NCBI RefSeq assembly: GCF_004342005.1
Contig: NZ_SMBX01000001.1
Location: 620,001-684,000, forward strand
Source: Paracandidimonas soli
Lineage (GTDB): Bacteria > Pseudomonadota > Gammaproteobacteria > Burkholderiales > Burkholderiaceae_B
Length of the DNA: 64,000 bases
Reading direction: 5' to 3'
Each line of letters opens with the position of its first letter. Within the stretch, counting starts at the first letter, position 1. This document shows, one piece after another, positions 24,724 to 34,617 of the stretch. The notes under the pieces were generated by a model that had not been told where the DNA came from, did no database searches, and worked only from the letters and a program-made list of their open reading frames with translations. A program made the position numbers and the translations under genes.

Positions 24724-27141
24724 GTGCGCGGCTTCTGGTGGATTCCCTTTATTGCTGCAAGCAGCCTGGCGCAGGTCCAGGCGCAGACGGCTGCGCCAGC
24801 GCCGGCCGGCCAGCAGGTGGTGCACCGTGGCCTGCAGGTTGCTCCGCAACTGCGCGAACATCGCAATCTCGAGGAAGAGGAAATGTCCGTCTTCCTGGTG
24901 GGAGACGACCTGAGCTTCGATGGCGAGGGCAAGATGGTGCTGAAGGGCGGCGCGCAGGTGCGCCGCATCGATTCCGTCGTCAAGGGCGACCGCATCGAAT
25001 ACGACCGGGATTCCGGCCAGGTGAAGGTGCGCGGCAACGGCCTCATGATGCGCGACGCGAGCATCGTGATGGGTCCGGAGATCGACTACAACCTGAACAG
25101 CGAAACCGGCGAAGTGACCGCGCCGGACTTCTGGCTGGGGAGCTCCGGCGGCGCCGGCACGGCCGAACGGGCGGAGATACTCAGCCAGCAGCACATGCGG
25201 CTGTACGATATGAGGTATTCGGGCTGCCCGTGCCCGGATCCGGCCTGGTACATCACCTCGTCCAGGGTCGACCTGAAATTCGACGAGAACGAGGGCGTGG
25301 CCCGCAACGGGGTGCTGTACTTCAAGGGCGTGCCCATCCTGGCGTCGCCCTGGCTGACGTTTCCCATTACCAAGGACCGAAAGTCCGGGTTCCTCGTGCC
25401 CACGTATGGCATGACGAGCAAGAGCGGGGTCGAGTTCTCGCTGCCGTATTACTTCAATCTTGCGCCGAATTACGACTTCACGCTGACGCCGCACTATTAC
25501 AGCAAGCGCGGACTGCAGCTGGGAGGCGAGTTCCGCTATCTGGGGAGAGGCTATTCCGGCATCTATTCCGGCGCCTACCTGAACAACGACAAAGAGGCCG
25601 ATCGCAAACGCTGGACCTACCGCCTGCAGCATACGCATCGCCTGGGCGGCGGCTTCTCGGCGGGATTCGACGTGCGCCGGGTATCGGACGACAATTACCA
25701 CCGCGACTTCACGGCGCTGGGACTGGGCGAGGCCCAGGAAAACAGCCTGCCTAGCCATGCGCGTCTGAACTGGAGCGGCTACAAGTATTTCAGCGCCGGC
25801 TTGCGGGTACAGACCTACCAGACGCTGCAGGATACGGATCTGGGCTATTACCGGCGTCCCGAGTTCGACAAGCTGCCCGAACTGACGTTCCGGGGCGCGC
25901 GCTACGGCTGGAACAATTTCGACGTCGTATCGGAAAATTCCGTGACGAAGTTCCGCATGCCGCTGCGCCGCGAGATGTATCGCGGCGTTCTCTATGACTT
26001 AGGGCGTGCCGGCACCACTACGCGTCAGGCGCCGGATGGCACGCGCTTCAGTTCGTACACCAGCATCGCCTATCCGATCGTGAAAGCCGGCTGGTACGTT
26101 ACCCCCAAGGCCGGTCTGCACATGAGCCAGTACAGCACGGACTGGTACAAGGACGAGCTGGGGCCGCGATACAGCAGTTTCGACCGCACCCATACGCGCG
26201 TCCTGCCCATCCTGTCGCTGGATTCCGGCATGACGTTCGAGCGCGACACCACGCTGTTCGGCAACGACTCCATCCAGACGCTGGAGCCGCGCCTGTACTA
26301 CCTGTATGTGCCGTACCGCGACCAGTCCATGATGCCGGTCTACGATACCTCGCTGGCGACCTTCAACTTTGCACAGGCCTTCGACGAGAACATCTACAGC
26401 GGCGGCTGGGACCGCATCGCCGAGGCCAACCAGGTGACGTTCGGCCTGACGTCGCGCTGGCTGGATGCCGATACGGGCTTCGAGCGCCTGTCGCTGTCGG
26501 CGGCGCAGCGCCTCTACTTCAACAAGCAGCAGCGCGTCACGCTGAGTCCCGGGCAGGTCAAGGAAGAAGACCTGGTATCCAAGCGCTCCGACTACCTGGT
26601 CGGCGTCAATGCCGCATTGACCGATAATTTCAGCGTGCGCTTCGATGCGCAGTTCAATCCCGAGACGCGCGACCGCAACCGCATGGCGGCCGGCATCCGC
26701 TGGGAACCCAAGCGCCTGGCCTCGGTCTCACTGTCTTACCGCTATGAGCGCGATCCTGCACAGATAGCAGATTATCGCGTAGAGATTGATCCAGAGAATG
26801 ATCGCGCCAAGGAATACATGACCTTCTCGGGCCAGTGGCCCCTGAGCAACAAGATCTATGCCATGGGCCGCTTCGATTACTCGCTTCAGGAAAAGCGCAA
26901 TACGCAATCGATCCTGGGCTTCGAGTACAAAGGAGATTGCTGCTGGGTGGCGCGTGTCGTCGCGCAGCGCTACGCGGTGTCCGCAAAGGATGTGAATACC
27001 GCATTCTTCCTGCAGCTGGAATTGACGGGGCTGGGTTCCCTGGGAACCGATCCCATGGGGTTGTTGCGTGAACGTGTCATCGGCTATGAGCCCGTCACGC
27101 ACGACCTGCCTGAAAAAACGACCTTCGAGAGGTACGAATGA
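24724..27141 (+). CDS. lptD: LPS assembly outer-membrane protein LptD
   Basis: An 805-residue outer-membrane beta-barrel that, with LptE, inserts LPS into the outer leaflet. A signal peptide ends in VQA/QTAAPA; residues about 55-190 form the OstA/LptA-like jellyroll (VKGDRIEYDRDSGQVKVRG etc.), the rest the barrel. Cysteines of the essential disulfides are visible in SGCPCPDP and GDCCWVAR. GTG start after a GGGAGAAAA ribosome site. Overlaps surA by 4 bp. Confidence 0.95.
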   Translation: MRGFWWIPFIAASSLAQVQAQTAAPAPAGQQVVHRGLQVAPQLREHRNLEEEEMSVFLVGDDLSFDGEGKMVLKGGAQVRRIDSVVKGDRIEYDRDSGQVKVRGNGLMMRDASIVMGPEIDYNLNSETGEVTAPDFWLGSSGGAGTAERAEILSQQHMRLYDMRYSGCPCPDPAWYITSSRVDLKFDENEGVARNGVLYFKGVPILASPWLTFPITKDRKSGFLVPTYGMTSKSGVEFSLPYYFNLAPNYDFTLTPHYYSKRGLQLGGEFRYLGRGYSGIYSGAYLNNDKEADRKRWTYRLQHTHRLGGGFSAGFDVRRVSDDNYHRDFTALGLGEAQENSLPSHARLNWSGYKYFSAGLRVQTYQTLQDTDLGYYRRPEFDKLPELTFRGARYGWNNFDVVSENSVTKFRMPLRREMYRGVLYDLGRAGTTTRQAPDGTRFSSYTSIAYPIVKAGWYVTPKAGLHMSQYSTDWYKDELGPRYSSFDRTHTRVLPILSLDSGMTFERDTTLFGNDSIQTLEPRLYYLYVPYRDQSMMPVYDTSLATFNFAQAFDENIYSGGWDRIAEANQVTFGLTSRWLDADTGFERLSLSAAQRLYFNKQQRVTLSPGQVKEEDLVSKRSDYLVGVNAALTDNFSVRFDAQFNPETRDRNRMAAGIRWEPKRLASVSLSYRYERDPAQIADYRVEIDPENDRAKEYMTFSGQWPLSNKIYAMGRFDYSLQEKRNTQSILGFEYKGDCCWVARVVAQRYAVSAKDVNTAFFLQLELTGLGSLGTDPMGLLRERVIGYEPVTHDLPEKTTFERYE

Positions 27142-28577
27142 TGTTTGCTTTGCCTGTGAAACGCCGCATGGCCTGGGTGCTGGTATCTGCTGTTGGCGCG
27201 CTGTCCGTGCCGGGTCTGGCGCATGCGCAGGCGCAGGAGCCGGCAACCCGCGCCTCCGGCCAGTTCGTGGACGGGATCGCCGCCATCGTGAACAAGCATG
27301 TCATCACCATGCAGGAGCTTAATGCGCAACTGCATATCGTGCAGGGCCAGTTGCAGCAGCAGAACATCCCCGCGCCGGACCAGGAAACGCTGCAGAAACA
27401 GGTGTTGCAGCGCATGATCATGGAAGAGCTGGAAAAGCAGGAAGCGGACCGCCTGGGCGTCAGGGTCTCGGAGGCCGATGTCGAGCGCGCGCTGGCCGAA
27501 ATCGCGCAGCGCAATCAGATCAGCGTCGATCAGTTGCGCGAGAATGTCGAAAAAGGGGGCGTTTCGTGGAATGCGTATCGCCAGAACCTGAGGGACGAGG
27601 TTCGCATCGACATGCTGCGCCGCGATGCGGTGGAACACACGATCCAGATCAGCGAAGCCGACGTGGATGCCTTCCTGCGCAGCCAGGGCTATCGTCCCGG
27701 CGCCGCGAACCAGCAAACGGCGCCGGCACAGCAGAGCGCCGCGCTGGGATTGGCGCACATCCTGGTGGCGGTTCCCGAGGGCTCGTCTTCCTCGCGCGTG
27801 GCTGAACTCCGCGCCAAGGCCCAGGCCATCCTGGAGCGGGCCCGCGGCGGCGCCGACTTCGCGGGGCTGGCGGCGGCATCGTCCGATGCGCCGGAAGCGC
27901 TCAGCGGCGGCGACCTGGGCGTGCGGCCGGTCGACGGCTGGCCGGAACTGTTCGTGCAGGCGACACGCAACCTGCAGCCAGGCCAGGTCAGCGACATCAT
28001 CCAGAGCGGCAACGGTTTCCACATCCTGAAGGTGACGACGCGCGGTTCCTCCGCCGCTCCCGCCCAGGCGCAGGCCCAGGAACAGCCGTCGCAGGAACAG
28101 GGTCCAATGATGGTGACGCAGACGCATGCCCGCCATATCCTGATCAAGACCAACCAGGTCGTGACGGATGACCAGGCCCAGGCCCGCCTGCGCCAGATCC
28201 AGGAGCGCCTGGAGTTGGGCAATGAATCGTTCGAGGATCTGGCCCGCCGCTACTCCCAGGATGCCTCCGGGCCCCAGGGCGGCGATCTGGGCTGGCTCTC
28301 GCCCGGCACGACGGTTCCTCCGTTCGAGCAGGCCATGAATGCGCTGGAACCCGGCCAGGTCAGCGGGCTGGTGAAGTCGCCCTTCGGCTGGCACCTGATC
28401 AAGGTCATCGAGCGCCGTACACGCAACATGGAAAACGAATACCGCCGCATGCAGGCGCGCCAGGCGCTGTTCCAGCGCAGGGCGGATCCGGCCTATGAGG
28501 ACTGGCTGAACCAGTTGCGCACCCAGGCCTATATCGACAACCGACTGGATCCGCAGTCCAACCGCTCGCGTCGCTGA
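27138..28577 (+). CDS. surA: periplasmic peptidyl-prolyl isomerase / chaperone SurA
   Basis: A 479-residue periplasmic chaperone for outer-membrane proteins, including LptD encoded just upstream. Signal peptide ending AHA/QAQEP; N-terminal SurA domain with FVDGIAAIVN; two parvulin domains, from about LGLAHILVAV and from THARHILIKT, the second with the full GGDLGWLSPG core. A disordered Gln/Ala-rich linker separates them. The start overlaps the lptD stop, showing translational coupling. pdxA, often the next gene in enterics, is not here. Confidence 0.95.
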   Translation: MMFALPVKRRMAWVLVSAVGALSVPGLAHAQAQEPATRASGQFVDGIAAIVNKHVITMQELNAQLHIVQGQLQQQNIPAPDQETLQKQVLQRMIMEELEKQEADRLGVRVSEADVERALAEIAQRNQISVDQLRENVEKGGVSWNAYRQNLRDEVRIDMLRRDAVEHTIQISEADVDAFLRSQGYRPGAANQQTAPAQQSAALGLAHILVAVPEGSSSSRVAELRAKAQAILERARGGADFAGLAAASSDAPEALSGGDLGVRPVDGWPELFVQATRNLQPGQVSDIIQSGNGFHILKVTTRGSSAAPAQAQAQEQPSQEQGPMMVTQTHARHILIKTNQVVTDDQAQARLRQIQERLELGNESFEDLARRYSQDASGPQGGDLGWLSPGTTVPPFEQAMNALEPGQVSGLVKSPFGWHLIKVIERRTRNMENEYRRMQARQALFQRRADPAYEDWLNQLRTQAYIDNRLDPQSNRSRR

Positions 28578-28578
28578 T

Positions 28579-28608
28579 CTAGGGCCTTTTAGTGTTAACA
28601 GGCCCTAG
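28579..28608. promoter_or_regulatory. palindromic element upstream of rsmA
   Basis: CTAGGGCC (28579-28586) and GGCCCTAG (28601-28608) enclose TTTTAGTGTTAACA. The right 23 bases (28586-28608) recur with three differences at 33884-33906 before the NUDIX gene; each copy ends 15-16 bp before a start codon. It may be a promoter element, attenuating hairpin or short dispersed repeat. Confidence 0.55.
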
Positions 28609-28623
28609 GCCCAAGGAGTCTCA

Positions 28624-29409
28624 ATGGCCCAGCCGCATCAGGCGCGCAAGCGCTTCGGCCAGCATTTCCTGGTGGACGACTCCGTCATCGACGGCATCGT
28701 GCGCGCCATCGCGCCCCGTCCCTCCGACCGTATGGTCGAGATCGGACCGGGCCTGTCGGCGCTGACGCAGCCGTTGCTGCGCACGCTGGAGCATCTGACC
28801 GTCATCGAGCTCGACCGGGATCTGGCGGCCCGCCTGCGCAGGCAGCATCCCGAGTCGCGCTTGAGCATCATAGAGTCCGATGTGCTGCAGGTGGATTTTT
28901 CCGCGCTGGGCGAGGGCCTGCGTATTGTCGGCAATCTGCCGTACAACATTTCCAGCCCGCTGATGTTCCACCTGCTGCCTTTCGCCGGACAGGTGAAGGA
29001 CCAGCATTTCATGCTGCAGAAGGAAATGGTGGACCGCATGGTGGCCAAGCCGTCCACGTCGGCCTACGGCCGGCTGTCGGTCATGCTGCAGGCGCGCTAT
29101 CGCATGACCGCGCTGTTCGACGTGCCGCCCGATGCCTTCGACCCGCCGCCGCGCGTAGTCTCGGCGATCGTGCGCATGGCACCCCTGCCGGAAGGCCGCC
29201 CCGTGCCGCGCGACCATGCCATGTTCGAGAAGGTGGTGGCCAAGGCCTTCGAGCAGCGACGCAAGATGCTGCGCCGCAGTCTCGGCGATTGGGCGAAGGA
29301 CCTGGACTGGCAGGCGCTGGGCATCGAGCCCACGGCCAGGGCGGAAGACCTTTCGGTGGCCCAGTACATGGCGCTGGCTGATGCGCTGACGCCGGTCGAA
29401 TCGCACTGA
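28624..29409 (+). CDS. rsmA: 16S rRNA dimethyladenosine transferase RsmA
   Basis: A 261-residue SAM-dependent enzyme that dimethylates the two adjacent adenines of the 3' terminal 16S hairpin (A1518/A1519). Motifs: [10 protein letters not shown]-like [10 protein letters not shown] (SAM site), VIELDRDL and the catalytic [16 protein letters not shown] precedes the ATG. Third gene after lptD-surA, separated by 46 bp holding a palindrome. Also known as ksgA. Confidence 0.95.
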   Translation: MAQPHQARKRFGQHFLVDDSVIDGIVRAIAPRPSDRMVEIGPGLSALTQPLLRTLEHLTVIELDRDLAARLRRQHPESRLSIIESDVLQVDFSALGEGLRIVGNLPYNISSPLMFHLLPFAGQVKDQHFMLQKEMVDRMVAKPSTSAYGRLSVMLQARYRMTALFDVPPDAFDPPPRVVSAIVRMAPLPEGRPVPRDHAMFEKVVAKAFEQRRKMLRRSLGDWAKDLDWQALGIEPTARAEDLSVAQYMALADALTPVESH

Positions 29410-29465
29410 TTGCGCGTTAAAACAAAGACTTCATCGTTTCCGGAAACCTGCCCGGCGCCCCGGGC

Positions 29466-30695
29466 TCAGGCAAAAAACCAATAGCAGACGGCGATGGCGG
29501 CGATGATGCCGACCAGGTCCGCGAACAACGCGCATCCCACGGCGTGGCGCGCCCTTTGTATCCCTACCGATCCGAAATACACGGCCAGCACGTAGAACGT
29601 GGTTTCCGTGCTGCCTTGCACAGTGGCGGCGACCAGGGCGGGGAAGCTGTCCACGCCGAAATTCTGCATGGTTTCGATCAGCATGGCGCGGGCGGCGCTG
29701 CCGGAAAACGGCTTGGCCAGCGCCGTGGGCAGGGCATCGACGAAGCGGGTGTCCATGCCGATGTATTGCACCAGCCAGCGGATGACGTCCAGCAGCGCAT
29801 CGAGCGCGCCCGAGGCCCGCAATGCCCCGATGGCGCACAGCATGGCGACCAGGTAGGGCAGCAGGCTCTTGGAAATGTCGAAGCCTTCCTTCGCGCCTTC
29901 GACGAAGGCTTCGTAGACGGGCACTTTCTTCCAGGCGCCGACCGCCAGGAAGGCGATGATGATGCCGAACAGCGTCAGGTTGCCCAGCAGGGACGACAGC
30001 GCTGCGATGGCCGCGCTGCTCATGGTGGCCAGCAGCGCCATGAACCCGCCCAGTATCAGGGCGGCGGAGCCCAGCCATGCCAGCACGACGGGATCGTGCA
30101 GCCGCAGCCGCTGCATCAGCGCCACGCTGAGCAGGGCTGCCAGCGATGATGCCGAGGTGGCCAGCAGAATGGGCAGGAATACCAGCGTAGGATCCGCCGC
30201 TCCCTGTTGAGCCCGGTACATGAAGATCGTGACCGGAAGCACGGTCAGTGAAGAGGCGTTCAGTGTCAGGAACAGGATCTGCGCATTGGTGGCGCTCTTG
30301 GGATCCGGGTTCAGTGTTTGCAGCTCGCGCATGGCGCGCAGGCCGATGGGCGTTGCCGCATTGTCCAGGCCCAGTCCGTTGGCGGCGAAGTTCAGGGTGA
30401 TGAGCCCCAGCGCGGGATGATTGCGCGGCACACCGGGCATCAGGCGATGGAACAGCGGCCCCAGCAGGCGGCCCAGCAAGGCGACCAGCCCAGCATTTTC
30501 CGCAATACGCAGGAAGCCCAGCCACAGCGTCAGGGTGCCGAACAGCAGCACCATGATGCTGACGGACAGCTCCGCCATCTGGAACAGGCTGGCGACGATG
30601 CGCGAGAAGATGTCCGCCTGGTCCAGCACCAGCCACTGGTACAGGCCTGTCATGGCGGAAACAAGGAAGAAGGCCAGCCAGAGGGTGTTCAGCAT
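29466..30695 (-). CDS. nucleoside recognition (Gate) domain membrane protein, SpmA-SpmB-like fusion
   Basis: A 409-residue polytopic inner-membrane protein with two nucleoside-recognition (Gate) domains, corresponding to fused spore-maturation-type SpmA and SpmB proteins. The first half holds LITLNFAANGLGLDNAATPIG, the second GAKEGFDISKSLLPYLV. Such fusions are widespread in non-sporulating proteobacteria; transport of a nucleoside or related solute is assumed but unproven. Confidence 0.85.
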   Translation of the reverse strand: MLNTLWLAFFLVSAMTGLYQWLVLDQADIFSRIVASLFQMAELSVSIMVLLFGTLTLWLGFLRIAENAGLVALLGRLLGPLFHRLMPGVPRNHPALGLITLNFAANGLGLDNAATPIGLRAMRELQTLNPDPKSATNAQILFLTLNASSLTVLPVTIFMYRAQQGAADPTLVFLPILLATSASSLAALLSVALMQRLRLHDPVVLAWLGSAALILGGFMALLATMSSAAIAALSSLLGNLTLFGIIIAFLAVGAWKKVPVYEAFVEGAKEGFDISKSLLPYLVAMLCAIGALRASGALDALLDVIRWLVQYIGMDTRFVDALPTALAKPFSGSAARAMLIETMQNFGVDSFPALVAATVQGSTETTFYVLAVYFGSVGIQRARHAVGCALFADLVGIIAAIAVCYWFFA

Positions 30696-30737
30696 GGAGC
30701 GTCGCGCGCGGTTGTCTTTGTCTGTGTCGGGGCTGGA

Positions 30738-31142
30738 TCAGTCGCGCTGGCCGGCGCGTTCCTTGCGCTGGATCAGCTCGATCTTGTAGCCGTCCGGATC
30801 TTCCACGAAAGCGATCACGGTCGTGCCGTGCTTCATGGGACCGGCTTCGCGCACGACCTTGCCGCCGCGCTCGCGGATGCGGTCACAGGCGGCATAGGCG
30901 TCTTCGACTTCGATGGCGATATGGCCGTAGGCATTGCCCAGGTCGTATTCCGAGGTGTCCCAGTTGTGGGTCAGCTCCAGCACGGCGCCCTCGCTTTCGT
31001 CTGTATAGCCGACGAACGCCAGCGTGAACTTGCCGTCGGGATAGTCGTGCTTGCGCAGCAGGCGCATTTCCAGGACTTCGGTGTAGAAAGCCAGGGAGCG
31101 CTCGAGATTGCCGACGCGCAGCATAGTGTGGAGAAGCCGCAT
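30738..31142 (-). CDS. gloA: lactoylglutathione lyase (glyoxalase I)
   Basis: A 134-residue metalloenzyme that isomerises the methylglyoxal-glutathione hemithioacetal to S-lactoylglutathione. The metal ligands His5, Glu56, His74 and Glu122 occupy exactly the positions known in E. coli GloA, which suggests the Ni2+-dependent class. It stands alone, divergent from a glutathione transferase. Confidence 0.96.
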   Translation of the reverse strand: MRLLHTMLRVGNLERSLAFYTEVLEMRLLRKHDYPDGKFTLAFVGYTDESEGAVLELTHNWDTSEYDLGNAYGHIAIEVEDAYAACDRIRERGGKVVREAGPMKHGTTVIAFVEDPDGYKIELIQRKERAGQRD

Positions 31143-31328
31143 GGAGGGGGTTCCTTCTGAAGTGTGATGACAGGATCCGGCGCCCCTTTTTCAATGGGGG
31201 CGCAAACGCCCACATGATAACCCTTGGCGGACGGGAGGCGATAGCGGCCGGGAGGGAGGGCCATTCCGGGCCGCAGCGATCTGCGGTATCGTTGCGTATC
31301 AGTGCAACCGACATTCCGAGGACATCCG

Positions 31329-32030
31329 ATGGCAGACATTTCCGGTTTTCCGATTACGAAACGCTGGCCCGCCCAGCATCCCGACCGCATCCAGTTGTAT
31401 TCCGTACCCACGCCCAATGGCGTGAAGGTTTCGATCTTCCTCGAGGAGGCGGGCCTGCCGTATGAGTTCCACCGAATATCGTTCGACGACAAGGACCAGT
31501 TCACGCCGGAGTTTCTGTCCCTGAGCCCGAACAACAAGATCCCCGCCATCCTGGATCCGGACGGGCCCGGAGGCAAGCCGCTGCCGCTGTTCGAGTCGGG
31601 GGCGATCCTGCTGTATCTGGCCGAGAAGACCGGAAAGTTCCTGCCTGACGATGCGGCGGGACGGTATCAGACGATCCAGTGGCTGATGTTCCAGATGGGC
31701 GGCGTGGGGCCTATGTTCGGACAGGTGGGCTTCTTCCACAAGTTCGCCGGCAAGGAGTTCGAGGACAAGCGCCCGCGCGACCGCTATGTGGCCGAATCGC
31801 GTCGCCTGCTGCAGGTGCTGGACCGCTGGCTCGAAGGACGGCAGTGGATGCTGGGCGACACATACACCATCGCCGACATGGCCATCTTCCCGTGGGTGCG
31901 CAATCTCATTGGTTTCTACAATGCGGGCGACCTGGTGGGCTTCGGCGATTTTGCCAATGTGCGGCGCGTGCTGGATGTGTTCGTCGCGCGCCCCGGCGTG
32001 CAGCGCGGGCTGGCGGGCGCGAACAGCTGA
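31329..32030 (+). CDS. glutathione S-transferase, YfcG/YghU-like
   Basis: A 233-residue cytosolic GST. The thioredoxin-like N-domain has YSVPTPNGVKVSIFLEE and the glutathione-binding NNKIPAI and FESGAIL segments (cis-Pro and Glu-Ser). The C-domain shows QWLMFQMGGVGPMFGQ and YTIADMAIFPW. These Asn-containing TPNG motifs are typical of the YfcG/YghU group, which has disulfide-bond oxidoreductase activity. ATG 31329 is taken over the upstream in-frame codon at 31302. Confidence 0.9.
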   Translation: MADISGFPITKRWPAQHPDRIQLYSVPTPNGVKVSIFLEEAGLPYEFHRISFDDKDQFTPEFLSLSPNNKIPAILDPDGPGGKPLPLFESGAILLYLAEKTGKFLPDDAAGRYQTIQWLMFQMGGVGPMFGQVGFFHKFAGKEFEDKRPRDRYVAESRRLLQVLDRWLEGRQWMLGDTYTIADMAIFPWVRNLIGFYNAGDLVGFGDFANVRRVLDVFVARPGVQRGLAGANS

Positions 32031-32093
32031 CTCACTGCCAGCCGAAGCACAGACCTTGCCGTTAGCGGCGGGGCCGGGCGGCTCCGGTCCTCA

Positions 32094-33803
32094 TTACGAA
32101 GCGCTGCGCCCGGGCATAGCCAGGCTCTCGCCAAGATCGCCGGTATCGCCGAGATCCTCGGCGTCGCGAACATCATTGGCATCGCGTGCGGCGGTGATGT
32201 TGCCGGCATCGTCGGCCTGGGCCGGCTGCAGGTAGCGGCAGATGCGCCAGCAGTGATGCCCGACGCGCTCGATCCAGCGCATGATATCGAGTATCTGCAA
32301 TGCTTCGCTTGCGGTGCGGTAGCCGCTGGTGGTTTCGCGCACCGTCAGATCGCGGGCCTTGCGCCGCAGACCCGCAAGGTGGCTGGCCTGCTGCTTGATC
32401 ACGGGCAGCCAGTTCTCGGGCGGATTGCTGCCAGATAGTCCTGCGACCGCCTGCCGGAGCATGGATTGCAGTCCCGAAAATGCATCTTCCAGTACGGCCG
32501 GCGGGTTTGCGATCATGGGCGGCAATGCGGTGGATGCGCGGGCGTGCAGCCGGAACAGGTGGTCGATGGCATGCATCTGGTCGAGTCGCTGGCCGGCGAA
32601 GGGATCGGGGTGCTCAGCGAAAGGGATGCGCGACAGGAAGTCCTGCGTGGCGTTCAGCGCCTGCTCCAGTTGCTGCTGCCTGTCGAGAGCCAGGGCCTGG
32701 ATGCGGATGCCGGGGGACGCCTGGCCGCAGGCCGCGGCGATGGGCAGGAAGAGATCCGTGGCGATCTGCGACATCGCCTGCCGGGTCGAGCCGAATGCAA
32801 GTTCCGGAACCTGCAGTTGCGAGGAGTCCAGGCGGCTGACGGGCGAAGGCGCGCGGTCGGGCAGCAGGCGTTCGATGCGCTGAGCGAACCATGCGGCATG
32901 CGGAAGGAACAGCAGCACGCCGATGCCGATGAACAGCGTGTGGAATGCCGCCAGGCCGATGGCGCCGGTCTCCAGGCCCAGCCGGTGCTGCAGGGTTTCG
33001 ATGAGCCACAGCAGCAGCGGAAGCAGCAACAGGGCGATGATGCCGCTGGACAGGTTGAACAGCACGTGCGCCAGGACCGTGCGCCGGGCCAGGATCGATC
33101 CGCCGATGGCCGCCAGCACGCCGGTCATGGTGGTGCCGATGGCGGCCCCGATGACCAGTATGGCCGCCTGGTCGAATGCAATGGCGCCCGTGTTCAGCGC
33201 GGTCAGCGTCGTGGCCACCATGGCGGTGGAAGATTGCATCATGATGGTCATCACGATGCCGATGAGCAGGATGACGATGTGCGTCGTCCAGTCGTCCGCG
33301 CCCAGGCCGTCCAGTGAAAACAGCGTGCTCATGCCCCGCATGCCGTGTTGCATGGTGTCGATGCCCACGAACAGCATGCCGAAGCCCGCCAGCGCCATGC
33401 CCAGCGTCCTCCAGCGGCCTTTGCCGAGCAGTTTCAGGAAGGCGCCAATGCCGATCAGGGGCAGTGTATACAGCCCCAGGCTGACTTTCAGGCCCAGCGT
33501 GGCGATCAGCCAGCCCGTTCCGGTGGTGCCCAGGCTGGCGCCCATGACGACGCCGAGCGCCTGGGGAAAGCTGACCAGGCCCGCGCTGACGAAGCCGATC
33601 AGGGTGATCGTGGTGGCGGCGGAGGATTGCAGCAGCAGGGTGACCAGCGTGCCCGAGGCGAATGCCTTGACAGGCGTTCCCGTGAAGCGCAGCAGGGCGC
33701 GGCGCAGAGAGTCCCCGGCGAATGCCGTCAGGCCGTCGGTCAGCAGCGTCATGCCCATCAGGAACAGGCCGATGCCGCCAAGCAGTTGGAAAGTCGTCGT
33801 CAC
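32094..33803 (-). CDS. Na/Pi cotransporter family protein with PhoU-like C-domain
   Basis: A 569-residue NptA-like protein. Two QSS repeats characteristic of the family are LLLQSSAATTITLIGF and IMMQSSTAMVATTLTA, within about eight membrane segments up to residue about 310. The remaining 250 residues form a soluble PhoU-like helical domain. GTG start. It is expected to take up phosphate or a related anion with sodium. Divergent from the NUDIX gene. Confidence 0.9.
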   Translation of the reverse strand: MTTTFQLLGGIGLFLMGMTLLTDGLTAFAGDSLRRALLRFTGTPVKAFASGTLVTLLLQSSAATTITLIGFVSAGLVSFPQALGVVMGASLGTTGTGWLIATLGLKVSLGLYTLPLIGIGAFLKLLGKGRWRTLGMALAGFGMLFVGIDTMQHGMRGMSTLFSLDGLGADDWTTHIVILLIGIVMTIMMQSSTAMVATTLTALNTGAIAFDQAAILVIGAAIGTTMTGVLAAIGGSILARRTVLAHVLFNLSSGIIALLLLPLLLWLIETLQHRLGLETGAIGLAAFHTLFIGIGVLLFLPHAAWFAQRIERLLPDRAPSPVSRLDSSQLQVPELAFGSTRQAMSQIATDLFLPIAAACGQASPGIRIQALALDRQQQLEQALNATQDFLSRIPFAEHPDPFAGQRLDQMHAIDHLFRLHARASTALPPMIANPPAVLEDAFSGLQSMLRQAVAGLSGSNPPENWLPVIKQQASHLAGLRRKARDLTVRETTSGYRTASEALQILDIMRWIERVGHHCWRICRYLQPAQADDAGNITAARDANDVRDAEDLGDTGDLGESLAMPGRSAS

Positions 33804-33883
33804 GTATCAGCGCCTGTTGATGCTAGCGGAAGCCTCGCATTGTCCGCCCACGCGTATTCTTATTCATGCGAAACTCCTTTTAG

Positions 33884-33906
33884 CTTTTAGTATTACCAGG
33901 CCCTAA
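33884..33906 (+). repeat. second copy of the rsmA upstream element
   Basis: It matches 28586-28608 at 20 of 23 positions (CTTTTAGTATTACCAGGCCC compared with CTTTTAGTGTTAACAGGCCC, then TAA versus TAG). It ends 16 bp before the NUDIX start. The left palindrome arm is absent here. Confidence 0.55.
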
Positions 33907-33922
33907 TGGAAGAGACCAAACC

Positions 33923-34483
33923 ATGACGATACCGCAGACCGAAGCGCAGGACCACCTCCATGAAACCCTGATCGAGCAGGAAACCCTGTATCGCGGTAAT
34001 TTCCTGCATCTGCGCCGCGACCTGGTGCGCCTGCCCGATGGCAAGGAGACGACGCGCGAGTATGTCGTCCACCCCGGCGCCGTTGTCGTCATTCCCTTGC
34101 TGGACAACGGCCATGTGCTGCTGGAAAAGCAGTTCCGCTACCCTGTGGGGCAGGTCATGATCGAGTTGCCGGCGGGCAAGCTCGATGCCGGAGAGGATCC
34201 GCTGGCCTGCGGGCAGCGCGAGCTGCTGGAGGAGACCGGCTACAGCGCGCGCGAATGGACCCCGGCGGGCAAGATTCACTTGGCCATCGGCTACTCCAAC
34301 GAAATCCTGTACGCCTATTTCGCCCGGGGCCTGGCGCAGGGAGAGCGCAGCCTGGACGACGGCGAGTTCCTGGACGTGTTCTCCATGCCCGTGCCGGAGT
34401 TCCTGCAGGCTTGCCGCGACGGCCGAGTCACTGACGCCAAGTCCCTGTCATGCGCATTCTGGCTGCAGAATCTACGACCATAG
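33923..34483 (+). CDS. NUDIX hydrolase, ADP-ribose pyrophosphatase type
   Basis: A 186-residue NUDIX enzyme. The NUDIX box is GKLDAGEDPLACGQRELLEE followed by TGY. Upstream VVIPLLDNGHVLLEKQFRYP and the ELPAG turn are those of ADP-sugar pyrophosphatases, which split ADP-ribose into AMP and ribose 5-phosphate. Other nucleoside diphosphate sugars cannot be excluded. Confidence 0.9.
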   Translation: MTIPQTEAQDHLHETLIEQETLYRGNFLHLRRDLVRLPDGKETTREYVVHPGAVVVIPLLDNGHVLLEKQFRYPVGQVMIELPAGKLDAGEDPLACGQRELLEETGYSAREWTPAGKIHLAIGYSNEILYAYFARGLAQGERSLDDGEFLDVFSMPVPEFLQACRDGRVTDAKSLSCAFWLQNLRP

Positions 34484-34617
34484 TCTTAACCATCGACCAA
34501 ATCGCCTGACCGCTGGTACCATTTCCCAATACGGGCATCCTGTTTATTCAATAGGCCGGAGTTCTTCGCGAACGCCGGGCCGAGCCGTGTAGAACAACAT
34601 CAGCAGATGGAGACATC

